DNA of 64,000 nt from Aspidapion aeneum (GCA_963576565.1 OY755042.1:7960372-8024371), one strand, 5' to 3'; shown: positions 22,596-32,406, counted from the stretch's first letter. Program-made: numbers and translations. Notes: generated from the sequence alone by a model not told the origin.

Positions 22596-23696
22596 ATGTC
22601 ATCTCGCAGCTGTGGTGTTTGCGACACGTCAACACGCAAGCCATCTCTCTCTTGCGAAGGGGTTTGCAAGAGAAAATATCACGCAGATTGTTTGCGTATA
22701 CCAAACGATTCAGTAGCAGTAATACAGAGTGTACCAGGGCTAACTTGGAAATGTCCCACGTGCCGTAACCTACCTGCCGAAACTTTTACAGCTAACTTGG
22801 AAGGTCGTATTGAAGCACAACTCAACTCGGTGAAACAATCAATTGTAGAGGAATTATTTACAAAAATTGATCAAAAGCTCCAGGATGTCAGTCCTCAAAC
22901 AATCAGCGAACCCAGGTATTCTGACGTTCTTAAGAATCAATTTCGTTCTAATATTATCATCAAACCGAAAGTTACAAATCAGAACAATACGCAAACAAAG
23001 AGCGATATTCTCCATAAAATCAAGCCAGACCAAGGAAAAATCCAAATCAATCGGGTAAAGCACATTTCCAACGGAGGCATCGTACTGTCCACCAACCACA
23101 ATGATGCCCAACGCATGAAAGATCTTTTTAGCCAAAACTTAGCAGACGATTACGAGGTTCGGGAATCAAAATCCGTATCGCCGATGGTCAAGATTGTTGG
23201 TCTCTCAGCCGAGTACGACAAAGACGTACTATTACGACACCTAAAAACTCAAAATTTTTTCTTTAATAACTCAGCAGATATAAATATTCTAAAAGTCTGG
23301 CCAACCAAAAATAACGCGAACATTTTCCAGATGGTACTGCAAGTAGATATGGTCACACACAAAAAACTAACTGATAAAAAACGCCTTGTAGTTGGTCTTG
23401 ATTATTGTACCGTTTATGATTCAACTTCTTTATCACGCTGTTTCAACTGCAACAACTTTGGCCACTCAAAAAAATATTGTCAAAAAGACCCCACCTGCCC
23501 TCTCTGCGCTGGGCCACACTTGGTAAACGCGTGTGACAACTCTGCCAATAAATGCTGCGTCAATTGTAAGCATCTTAAAACAAAATTCGACCTAAACATC
23601 GAAATAAATCATGCTTGCTGGAATTATGATGCATGTTACGCTTATAAACAAGCAAACCAAAAATACAAGTCGGAAATTTTTGGGTCCACCATGTAG
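22596..23696 (+). CDS. LINE ORF1: PHD finger / zinc-knuckle nucleic-acid-binding protein
   Basis: 366 residues, ATG at 22596. The N-terminus is a PHD-type finger: Cys6, Cys9, Cys20, Cys24, His29, Cys32, Cys53 and Cys56 give a C4HC3 pattern. A Lys/Asn-rich linker follows, then a region about residues 150-275 that looks like an RNA-binding fold (KHISNGGIVLSTNHNDAQRM, VVGLDYCTVYD). Next are two zinc knuckles (CFNCNNFGHSKKYC from residue 282; CPLCAGPHLVNAC) and a further Cys/His-rich tail (CCVNC...CWNYDAC). In this group ORF1 protein packages the element RNA. The frame ends ATG-TAG at 23691-23696 and the downstream frame continues without a shift. It could be read alone or as the N-terminus of a fused product. 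Confidence 0.9.
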   Translation: MSSRSCGVCDTSTRKPSLSCEGVCKRKYHADCLRIPNDSVAVIQSVPGLTWKCPTCRNLPAETFTANLEGRIEAQLNSVKQSIVEELFTKIDQKLQDVSPQTISEPRYSDVLKNQFRSNIIIKPKVTNQNNTQTKSDILHKIKPDQGKIQINRVKHISNGGIVLSTNHNDAQRMKDLFSQNLADDYEVRESKSVSPMVKIVGLSAEYDKDVLLRHLKTQNFFFNNSADINILKVWPTKNNANIFQMVLQVDMVTHKKLTDKKRLVVGLDYCTVYDSTSLSRCFNCNNFGHSKKYCQKDPTCPLCAGPHLVNACDNSANKCCVNCKHLKTKFDLNIEINHACWNYDACYAYKQANQKYKSEIFGSTM

Positions 23697-23702
23697 CAGC
23701 CA
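23694..23702 (+). promoter_or_regulatory. Candidate stop-codon readthrough site TAG-CAG-CCA
   Basis: The ORF1 stop TAG is followed by CAGCCA, an exact match to the CARYYA context known from plant-virus UAG readthrough. The frame stays open from 23697 to 26627. No in-frame ATG occurs between 23697 and 24486, by which point the endonuclease domain has been passed. Readthrough would yield an ORF1-ORF2 fusion. Alternatives are a non-AUG start, reinitiation, or chance. Confidence 0.55.
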
Positions 23703-26630
23703 ACCGCGCTAGCCCCCTCCTTAGTTGAGTTTACTGTTGATCCCCACAATATTTCACTACAGTCGACTGAGTCTGGTAGGCGCTGTGATATCCTTTCAAT
23801 TTATTATCAAAACGTACGCGGGCTAAGGACAAAAACAAAAACTATTTTTAATTCCACACTCGCTTGTGAATTTGATATCATAGCGTTGACTGAGACTTGG
23901 TTGTACCCGGGTATTCACGATACAGAACTTTTTCATTCGGGGTATTGCATCTTTAGATCTGACAGAAACTACGATGAAGTAGAACAAACCTTGGGGGGTG
24001 GTGTCTTGTTGGCTGTAAGGGAAAATCTACAGACAACGAATCTGGAAATTGAATTGCCTGTATCAATCCGTGACACCATAGACATAGCTGGAATCAAAGT
24101 ATCTTTCTCGAACAAACTATCTCTTTATATTTTCCTTGTATATATTCCGCCAGGCAAAATCTCATACATATATGAACAACTTTTTGAATATCTGTCATCC
24201 CTGAATTTCCTATATAGTGCTAAAGCAGTCTTTCTCGGAGATTTTAATTACCCTGAATACGTAACCTACATAGAGAGGGATCCTCCTCCCAACAGTAGGT
24301 TAACTCACTTGCTGAATTTTATTAATTTTCTTGATTGGCATCAGATTAACACTGTCAAAAATTCTGATAATCGACTGCTTGATCTAGTATTAACATCTTC
24401 CTCAAACCTCACTTCCGTGCAGAGATGTTATGACATCCTGCTAAACGAGGACAGGTGCCATCCTTCTTTATTAATTGACTATAAAATGACCGGTGACAAA
24501 AAGGTGAGCAAACTCAAAATTAATGACATCTTTTATAATTTCAAGAGATCTGACTTGAGAAATCTATATGCGAGCTTAGCTGAGATTGACTGGCGTGTTT
24601 TGGAAACGGTTGATAACGTCAATGAGGCTGTCGAATTATTTTATTACAAATTATACTCCTGTCTAGACACCCACGTGCCAAAAACATCTAAGCGGCGTAG
24701 AAAATATCCTCCCTGGTTTACTTCCCTCATCATACGGTCGATTAAAGAAAAACATAAATACTTTCAAAAACACAAAAAAAGTCGCAGCGATAATGATTTA
24801 CTTAAATTTCGAGAACTTCGTAATAAAATAAAACGCGATACAGAAACATCATACCGCGAGTATTGCGCTAGACTTGAAGCGAACCTGACAACTCAACCTG
24901 GAAATTTCTGGCGCCTAATACAATCATTGAAGTCGAATAATGGTCTGCCGCAGTGCATGACAGATCACAATGAAGAGAGTACGACGGATCCCCAGCGCAT
25001 AGCTGATGCATTTGCTGATTACTTTCAGAGTTCATATACACAATCTCAGCAGCGTACCTCAGTACAAAATAATATTCCTTCTAACCTTAACTCAAATTTC
25101 ATTTCACTTAAAAGCTTCAATGAATCTGAGGTATTGCAAGCACTAAAGACCATGAAACCCAAGGCCATTGTCGGTCCCGACAAAATTCCTGCATTTTTAC
25201 TGAAAGATTGTGCATACGTCTTCGCTTACCCCTTAACTGTTCTTTTTAACTTATCTTTAAAATTCTGCACATTTCCTGATACTTGGAAAAATTCTAAAAT
25301 TATACCTGTCCATAAAAAACAAGAAAAAGATCGTATTGTAAATTATCGGCCAATTACCATAATAAACAATTTTTCAAAATGTTTTGAACGCGTTCTCCAT
25401 ACATCGCTTTACTTTCCCCTGAGCAGTCAAATAGATTCCTGTCAACACGGCTTCATGAAACGCAAATCTACCACAACCAATTTAATTACTGTTACACACC
25501 TAATAGCTGAATCCTTGGATGCGGGTGCTCAGATTGATGTTATTTACACCGACTTTTCTAAGGCCTTTGACAGACTAGACCATAGTATTCTTCTCCGTAC
25601 ACTTGTAACCTTTGGCATCTCTGATGATTTATCTAAGTTTCTTTATTCATACTTAACTGAAAGGCTTCAGTATGTAGAATGCTATGGACAAACCTCCTCT
25701 ACGATCAAGGCTACTTCCGGAGTTCCTCAAGGCTCTATACTAGGTCCTCTCTTCTTTATAGCTTTTATAAATAGCATAGTTCAGGACATAGAAGTTATTT
25801 GCCTATTGTACGCTGATGACTTAAAGCTTATCTGTAGAATAAATAACATTGCTGATTGTGAAAAACTTCAAGCTGCTCTAAATAAGGTATATACTTGGTG
25901 TCTTGATAACTCTCTCCCTCTCAATCCGTCTAAATGCAATGTAGTGTCTTTCACCCTTAGAAAACAGGTAATTCAATTCAATTACTTCATTGATACAACC
26001 GAAATACCCAGGAGTCTGGAATTTAAAGATCTCGGAGTAACATTCGATAGTGCTCTATCATTTGTTCCCCACATCCAGGATGTTGTAAAGAAAAGCTACC
26101 GAATGCTTGGGTTCATAATACGGAATTCTCAGTACCTAGAAAATATTTCTAGTATAAAATTACTCTATTTTGCTTATGTCAGATCTAAATTGGAATACTC
26201 GTGCATAGTATGGTCTCCGTATTATGATACTCACGTTAATACTATTGAAAAAATTCAACGTAAGTTTCTGAAGTACCTTGTTTTTAAGCTTGATGGTGTG
26301 TATCCCGAAATTGGTATTCTGAACCAGGTCCTTTGTGAAAGGTTCAGTATATCTTCATTGGAGGACCGGCGCAAGTTGGCAGAGTTGCAATTCATTTTCA
26401 AATTAATACATAATCAAATCGACTCCCAGGAATTATTGCATAAGATTAATTTTTTAGTACCCAGAACATCAGCACGCACTACTGTTCCGTTTTATCTTCC
26501 TTACCAGCGCACCAATATTTGCAAAAATTCTCCAATAATTCGGGCTTGTAACACGTGCAATCAGGCTTGCGACAGATGTGACATATTTAATTGCAGTATC
26601 TCTACCTTAAAAAATATACGATTTTCATAA
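23697..26630 (+). CDS. LINE ORF2: AP-like endonuclease and reverse transcriptase
   Basis: 977 codons open directly after the ORF1 TAG, in the same frame, ending TAA at 26628-26630. There is no ATG start before the endonuclease. The endonuclease opens about 35 codons in with YYQNVRGLRTK, then IIALTETWL, FLGDFNYPE, LLDLVLTSSSN and DRCHPSLLIDY. The reverse transcriptase follows: KPKAIVGPDKIPAFLLKDC, NYRPITIINNFSKCFERV, IYTDFSKAFDRLDHSIL, SGVPQGSILGPLFF and the catalytic LLYADDLKL. Then come a C-terminal region with FAYVRSKLEYSCIVWSPYY and a Cys cluster near the end (CNTCNQACDRCDIFNC). No RNase H domain. The motif set fits the Jockey/CR1 group. All catalytic RT motifs look intact. Its job is target-primed reverse transcription of the element. 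Confidence 0.92.
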   Translation, partial: QPTALAPSLVEFTVDPHNISLQSTESGRRCDILSIYYQNVRGLRTKTKTIFNSTLACEFDIIALTETWLYPGIHDTELFHSGYCIFRSDRNYDEVEQTLGGGVLLAVRENLQTTNLEIELPVSIRDTIDIAGIKVSFSNKLSLYIFLVYIPPGKISYIYEQLFEYLSSLNFLYSAKAVFLGDFNYPEYVTYIERDPPPNSRLTHLLNFINFLDWHQINTVKNSDNRLLDLVLTSSSNLTSVQRCYDILLNEDRCHPSLLIDYKMTGDKKVSKLKINDIFYNFKRSDLRNLYASLAEIDWRVLETVDNVNEAVELFYYKLYSCLDTHVPKTSKRRRKYPPWFTSLIIRSIKEKHKYFQKHKKSRSDNDLLKFRELRNKIKRDTETSYREYCARLEANLTTQPGNFWRLIQSLKSNNGLPQCMTDHNEESTTDPQRIADAFADYFQSSYTQSQQRTSVQNNIPSNLNSNFISLKSFNESEVLQALKTMKPKAIVGPDKIPAFLLKDCAYVFAYPLTVLFNLSLKFCTFPDTWKNSKIIPVHKKQEKDRIVNYRPITIINNFSKCFERVLHTSLYFPLSSQIDSCQHGFMKRKSTTTNLITVTHLIAESLDAGAQIDVIYTDFSKAFDRLDHSILLRTLVTFGISDDLSKFLYSYLTERLQYVECYGQTSSTIKATSGVPQGSILGPLFFIAFINSIVQDIEVICLLYADDLKLICRINNIADCEKLQAALNKVYTWCLDNSLPLNPSKCNVVSFTLRKQVIQFNYFIDTTEIPRSLEFKDLGVTFDSALSFVPHIQDVVKKSYRMLGFIIRNSQYLENISSIKLLYFAYVRSKLEYSCIVWSPYYDTHVNTIEKIQRKFLKYLVFKLDGVYPEIGILNQVLCERFSISSLEDRRKLAELQFIFKLIHNQIDSQELLHKINFLVPRTSARTTVPFYLPYQRTNICKNSPIIRACNTCNQACDRCDIFNCSISTLKNIRFS

Positions 26631-26801
26631 TTTTTATTTCTGCTCACTCAGTGTAGATGTCGTAAATTTCTTTTATTTTGTACTTCATTTTATCCTTAGA
26701 TTCTGTTATTGTTAATCACTGTATTCTTCCCCACTTTGTAATTGGGTTAACTCCTGTTAAGTGGTGTAAATAAAATAAAAATAAAATAAAATAAAATAAA
26801 A

Positions 26802-27572
26802 TTTATTGTTCTTCCTTTTTCGAGATAATCTAATAGGAGTATCCCTTTAGCGTCCTAAAAGACTGGAACTAGTTTGTCCTTTGCCGTTGATTGTTTGGAC
26901 TATTGCTTAGTTTCAAGGGTATAATGATGAACCCATATTTCATCATCAGCCGTAATAAATCTACGCAAAAAGTCCCCTGAATCACGTCTAAACAGTGCCA
27001 AATTTTCCTCTGAAATGGTTAGACGCACGAGCTGTTGACCTGGCGTGAGCAAACGCGGCACCCATCGGGCGGATAGCTTTCTCATACCTAAAACTTCACA
27101 TAAAATATGGTGAACTCGCTCTTTTGATATGCCCACAGCCTCAGCTACCTCTTCCAGTCTTAATCTGCGATCTTTTAGAATTAGTTTGTGAATGGTTTGC
27201 ACCATTTCTTCAGAAGTTGCCGTTTTTGGCCTTCTAGAACGCGAATCATCATCAGTGCTAGTACGACTACGTTTAAAGTCCGATACCCAGGTTTTAACTG
27301 TGGTAAAGGAAGGAGCAGATTCCCCTAGTGTAGCATCTTGTTCAGCTTTTATTTCCGTCGGCGATAACCCTTTGATATAAAAATATTTTATCACGGCTCT
27401 TATCTCGTTTCTTTCCATCTTTTAAAATTGACACACTGTATAAACATTCAAAATAATCAGGACACAAACTACTTAACGCACTTACTTTAAACTTCAAGCG
27501 TATACTGATCACAAGCAAGGCTACACAGACACGTTGGAACACACAAGCCGGAAACTTTACATCCCATCCTCG
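26802..27572 (-). pseudogene. mariner transposase pseudogene, tandem unit 3 (right piece)
   Basis: Continues the mariner cut by the LINE. The N-terminal frame is open from 27418 (MERNEIRAVIKYFYIKGLSP) through the HTH region (EEVAEAVGISKERVHHIL) to TADDEIWVHHYTLETKQ, followed by a stop. It has the same ~48 bp deletion as unit 2 near 26865. The terminus is at 27572, followed by TA. Confidence 0.88.
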
Positions 27573-27802
27573 TACATTCTGTGGGCTCTACAGGTTGGAT
27601 CGACATGAGACTCCCCCGAACATTTTACGAGTTGCAAAAACGCCCCCACCCCTAGCGCACTTTTTGACCAATTTTTACTAATAACTCCAAAACTCAACTT
27701 TTTTAAAAATTTCTATAAATTATTTTGTGAGCAGCCCTGTTTTCTCCGTTACTATGTATGTCACAGAAAGTGTCCATTTAGAAAGTTATATAACTTTTAA
27801 CT

Positions 27803-28240
27803 AATTTTTTATACGACTGTCTTGTAAAAGGGGGTTTTGCGCACGGAGAACACGATCTGAAAATGTCATTTTGCGCACGCTGTGTGCAAAACGTTTTGCA
27901 CACGCTTATGTCATTTTTGCGCACGCCTATGTCATTTCTGCATTGTGATTTTTGTTGTTGTCACCCATCAATATAAGTTGGCTTAGTTCCGTAGCAACCG
28001 TCACGCTCGTATGTTTTGTTGATTAGATACGTCAAAAAATTGTTGAATTTTTAAAGTTTTGTTGTAAAAATGTCGGAAATAAAAATAAGTTAAATTAAAA
28101 TTTTTTCTTTATTAGCAGTCGTATAAAAAATATTGTAAAAAACTCGTTTGAAAACCTCTTTGCACACTCCCTCGACTTGTGAACCAAACTGTCTCGATCG
28201 TGTGCAAAGAGTCGTTTTCAAACCTTGTTGTTTAAATAAC
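27803..28240. repeat. ~435 bp insertion in the unit-3 spacer
   Basis: The spacer of units 1 and 2 (TTATATAACTTTTAAATAAT) is interrupted here and resumes at about 28240. The inserted segment has TTTTTTATACGACTG near its start and the inverse CAGTCGTATAAAAAA at about 28110. GTTTTGCGCAC/TGTGCAAA motifs are spread over both halves. It looks like a small inverted-repeat element; its right edge is less clear. Confidence 0.6.
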
Positions 28241-28481
28241 TATTCGAATTTAAATATGCAATAATATCTAGGATCCATTAGAAAAACATTGACCTGTCCA
28301 AATTTGACATTTGTGTTGATATTTAACAACATAACATGGCATAAATATTCAAAAAACTAGTAAAAAGATATAAAACTTTAATAAATAGAAGTATTCATAA
28401 TAACGGAAAAAAGGGGGTGGGGCATTTATAATAGAACACCCTATAGAATCCTCTGAAAAATGATTTTTTTTTAAATATGTA

Positions 28482-30490
28482 CAGGGTGTCCCAAATTGGG
28501 CACTTTTAGGGGGTTTAAGGTACTTCTAGGGGAGACAGAGAAAAACTGACCACGTATTGCGAGGGTCAAATTTCAAGGGAAGACTTATAGTGAAATCCGC
28601 ATTTTCAAATATCGTCTCGTCTTTGAGCTACGGGGGCTTTTTGAAAAGTCTGCATTTTTGAAGGGGGTCTATAACTTCGTTATTAGTGGAAATTGTGATT
28701 TAGAGTAAATTGCAGTTTTATAGACTTTGTCACGAGGAATTCACCCGCTAAATTATATTTTAACTGTCACTTTTAGTTTTTGAGATATGACATAAAGTTG
28801 CATTTTTTCTTATGGAATGGCCTATATTTTAATTAATTTTCGAATTTGTCATTGAATTCTTTTCAAAATGATGTATCATATGTCATAGTTTTATTGAGCG
28901 GTTTAGGAGATATTCAGCTTTTTCACTTATTTCTAGTGCGCTATGATTTCCTGCTGAAGCAGGTCAAGGCACTCCAGTATTTTTATTATTTTACACAGTC
29001 ACACTATAGGCTGGTTTGGAAAAATTATAATTCAGCTGACGGCCCTCAAAGCCTAGTTATAAAAAGTTAAAAAAAAATTATCCGTATTTCAAAATAAAAT
29101 TAAAACGCTTTTGTGCAAAATAATTTCATATTTGGTAAACTTATCACGTCCTTGCAATGCAACTATAGGTAAATTTAGTGGGAATAATTAATAATAATTT
29201 TGTGCCGTTTGTTTTCCTGATGTGCTTCCTGATGTGCTTCCTGATGTGCTTGAATTCTTGTTTTTTGTTGTTCCAATGTACGATCTAGTCTGAAGGGTGA
29301 GTAACGAATTTTAAATATTGTAACAGTCCTTTTTAAATTTTAACATAGGTTTATAATGTGTACATTGTTGTTATTTTCTACATGGTATTATGGCTTGCTA
29401 CAGGTTTTATTTGTTATTGTTGTTTTTATATGAATAGCTGATTGATCTCTTTGTGCGTATCTTATTGAGCCACCCATCAGTTACTATAGTGACAAAAAAA
29501 TTTTTTTTTAGCCTTTGTATAAAAATTTTTATATATGTATATTATAAAAAAAAAGGGAAGAAAAATAAACCATAATTTATTCTTTATATAAATAAATAAA
29601 AAAATCAGTTTCATATACATTAAAAGGGAAAAAAATATTTAGGAAAAAAAATAATATATTGTCAATAAGGTCATTTTAAATGTTATTTATTGGGAAAAGA
29701 ATAATAATTTTTAATTGGTGATGTATTAATGTGCCGTATTTTGTATTATCTTACTAATGAGTTGTAACCTTTTTAGTCTGATGAAGGCAAAAACCATTGT
29801 CGAAACGTTACCGATGGATTAAAGCGTATATTTACCAGAACAACAGTGTCCTTATTCCACTAAATTTACCTATAATTTCATATCAAAGCGTAATGTCAAA
29901 TTGTTTAAACAATTGAAAACAATGACAAAACGCCAAGACGCAAGGCCAACTTGATTTGCATAGTATAAGACAACAAAACTATAGGAGCATTGAAGTAGCA
30001 TTTGACCGCAAGGCTTTCACGTCAATGGCGCATGACGTCATTCAAGGCACACTAGACAAAAATAAAAAACTTTAATTATCTCCGAAACCGCTCAATCAAA
30101 CTATGACATATGATACATCATTTTGAAAAGAATTCAATTAATTAAAATATAGGCCATTCCATAAGAAAAAATGCAACTTTATATCATATCTCAAAAACTA
30201 AAAGTGACAGTTAAAATTTAATTTAGCGGGTGAATTCCTCGTGACAAAGTCTATAAAATCGCAATTTACTCTAAATCAATATTTCCAATAATAACGAAGT
30301 TATGGACCCCCCTCCAAAATGCAGACTTTTCAAAAAGCCCCCGTAGCTCAAAGACGAGACGATATTTCAAAATGGGGTTTTCACTAAGTCTTCTCTTGAA
30401 ATTTGAGCTTCGCAATGCGTGGTCAGTTTTTCTCTGTCTCCCCTAGAAGTACCTTAAACCCTGTAAAAGTGCCCAATTTGGGACACCCTG
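28482..30490. repeat. Foldback element B, copy 2, with an internal insertion
   Basis: Begins CAGGGTGTCCCAAATTGGGC at 28482 after TA and ends with the inverse at 30490 before TA. The arms match those of copy 1 (10371-11648). It is about 730 bp longer because of a segment at about 29168-29870 whose borders are themselves inverted (TAGGTAAATTTAGTGGGAATA / TTATTCCACTAAATTTACCTA). Confidence 0.82.
29168..29870 (+). mobile_element. Insertion with hammerhead-like CTGATGA...GAAAC signature
   Basis: This segment breaks foldback B copy 2. Near its right end (29778-29810) it carries CTGATGA, a short possible stem, then GAAAC, the core signature of hammerhead ribozymes. Penelope-like elements and related retroelements in animals often carry such motifs. 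The left part has a triple repeat of CTTCCTGATGTG (29215-29250). No protein frame. Assignment to a Penelope-type remnant is inference. Confidence 0.45.
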
Positions 30491-30492
30491 TA

Positions 30493-31062
30493 CACTGACA
30501 GAGGTAAGGTTTACTATTTCTTTGGTTTGGTTTAATCTGATTTTCCTTATTTCAAATATATTCTTTATTTTCAAGCGCGGCAATTTAAAAAGTCCCGAAC
30601 TGTACCAAAAGAGGGGCAATTTTTTAGATTAAAATTTTCATTTTGTCCTGTGGTTTTTTTACATTGTTTTTCTCAAAACATGTATTTTTGTGAAAACCCC
30701 TTGTATAGCGTTAAATATAGCCTAGTCATATTTGGTGCAAAAATCCTGAAATCTGGAAAAAAACAAATGCAAACTGGATTTTTGTATAATTATTCCTTAG
30801 CTTCTGGAACACATCCCTACATATTCTCTAACAAAATCCCCCTTGACCTTCGCTAGATATACGGCCCTAAAGGTCCCAAAAATCAGTTTTAACTAATAAC
30901 TAAAAAAGTACAGAGATAAAAAATACTCATATTCATTCGGTCTATATTAGAAAATTAAGAAAAAACCTAACCGAACATTTTAAAAAACATTTAAATTAAA
31001 TTATTTTTTTTTATTTTGGTTTGTTCCCACCCTGTATGTAACTTGTTTTAAAATGCGAAACT
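30493..31062. other. Intron sequence without recognised feature
   Basis: AT-rich intronic DNA between foldback B copy 2 and FB2. I see no supported gene or repeat end. Confidence 0.55.
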
Positions 31063-32130
31063 TGTACGAAATGGAAGGGCGAAAAAATATCGAGACTACA
31101 AAATATCGAATAACAAAATATCGAAAATACAAAATATCGAAAATACAAAATATCGAAACTACAAAATATCGAAAATACAAAATATCGAAAATACAATATA
31201 TCGAAACAAAAAAATATCGAAAATACAAAATATCGAAAATCAAAAATAGAAAATTTCGGAACCTTAACCTAACCTGACCCTGACCAATCTAACTCAACCT
31301 AATCTGACGTAACCATACGAAAATAGATAGTTTCAAAAAGCCAACCTAACCTAACCGAACCGAACCAAACCAAACCGAATCAAACCAAAACAAACTGAAC
31401 CAACAATTTTTTCAAAAAAAAACTTGCCTGACTTCTTTCCCATGATAATAGAGGGTGTGAACCGAACCGAATTGAATCGAACCTAACAATACCCAACCAA
31501 ACCTAATTAGCAGTGTTGTAGTTTAGTTTGGTTAGGTTAGGTTTGGTTCAGTTCGGTCTGGTTCAGTTCGGTTCGGTTTGGTTCACACCCTCTAGGATCC
31601 CGGGAAAAAAGTCAGGAAAGTTTTTTTTTTTTTTAATTGTTGGTTTAGATTGCTTTGGTTCGGTTCGGTTAGATTTGATTAGGTTTCGTTAAGTTAGGTT
31701 TTTGAAACTTTTTATTTTCGTGTGGTTTGGTCAGATTAGATAAGGTTAGGTACGTCAGGGTCAGGTTAGGGTAAAGTTTTGAAATTTTCTATTTTTGATT
31801 TTCGATATTTGGTAATTTCGATATTTTGTGATTCGATATTTTGTATTTTCGATATTTTGTATTTTCGATATTTTGTATTTTCGATATTTTGTATTTTCGA
31901 TATTTTATGATTCGATATTTTGTAGTTTCAATATTTTGTATTTTCGATATTTTGTGGTTTCGATATTCTGTAGTTTCGATATTTTGTAGTTCGATAAAAT
32001 GTAGTTTCGATATTTTGTGGTTTCGATATTTTGTAGTTTCGATATTTTGTATGTTTTCGATATTTTGTATTTTCGATATTTTGTGTTTTCGATATTTTGT
32101 GTTTCGATATTTTTTCGCCCTTCCGTACAA
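31063..32130. repeat. Foldback element FB2 with TCGATATTTTGTA arrays in both arms
   Basis: The termini are TTGTACG...GAAGGGCGAAAAAATATCGA (31063) and the inverted TCGATATTTTTTCGCCCTTCC...CGTACAA (to 32130). Inside each terminus is an array of about 15 bp units, core AAATATCGAAAATAC: about 11 units on the left (31085-31250) and over 20 in inverse orientation on the right (31800-32112). The centre has inverted CCGAACC/GGTTCGG runs and a GGATCCCGGG block (about 31595). Subrepeat arrays inside inverted termini recall foldback (FB-type) transposons. Frames across the arrays are artefacts. Confidence 0.82.
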
Positions 32131-32406
32131 AATACCATTCACTAAAATTTAGTTTTTGTGTTTTTAAAGTTAAACAATATTAGCAATAGTGCCGACTTAA
32201 CTTTGAACAGGCAATCTGCGTAAAAACACATTAAGAAGGGGTTACCCCCACCAATGGTGATGCCCACGGATACAATGTTTAGAAGTCTAATGTATATCCC
32301 CTTACCAAGTGTTTTGCTTCTTTTATTAAACGCAGTATCATTAGTAGTAGTGCTTAAATGATGATAAGAATGAGCAATTAACAAATTATAAATTATTTTG
32401 CAATAG

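Larger units (their letters stand above)
22378..26800 (+). mobile_element. Near full-length Jockey/CR1-group LINE
   Basis: A two-ORF non-LTR retrotransposon: about 218 bp of 5' leader, a gag-like ORF1 (22596-23696), an endonuclease/RT ORF2 (to 26630), a short 3' UTR and a TAAAA-repeat tail (26768-26801). The insertion point is exact because the host sequence is known from tandem unit 2: mariner stops after GAAT at 22377 and resumes at ATTTATTG (about 26801). Any target duplication is at most AAT. Both frames are open over their whole length apart from one TAG between them, which suggests a recent insertion, younger than the triplication or its last step. Confidence 0.92.
19454..28510. repeat. 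Tandem triplication of a ~1.4 kb mariner-spacer unit
   Basis: Unit 1 is 19454-20899, unit 2 is 20900-22302, and unit 3 starts at 22303 and is split by a LINE. Each starts inside the mariner transposase gene (CTTTTTTGCC), runs through the mariner terminus and a shared ~550 bp spacer (CATTCTTTGGGCTCTACAGG onward), and ends about 30 bp into the left end of foldback element B (GGGCACTTTTAGGG). Units 2 and 3 share a ~48 bp deletion (CCTAAAAGACTGGAACT) absent from unit 1. Unit 3 runs on into a complete B copy at 28482, showing the original order: mariner, spacer, B. Confidence 0.85.

Noticed and set aside
31001..32152. Frames rich in KYRKYKISKIQN or RYFVFSIF
   Set aside because: Translation of the 15-bp arrays in FB2, present on both strands; no real gene.
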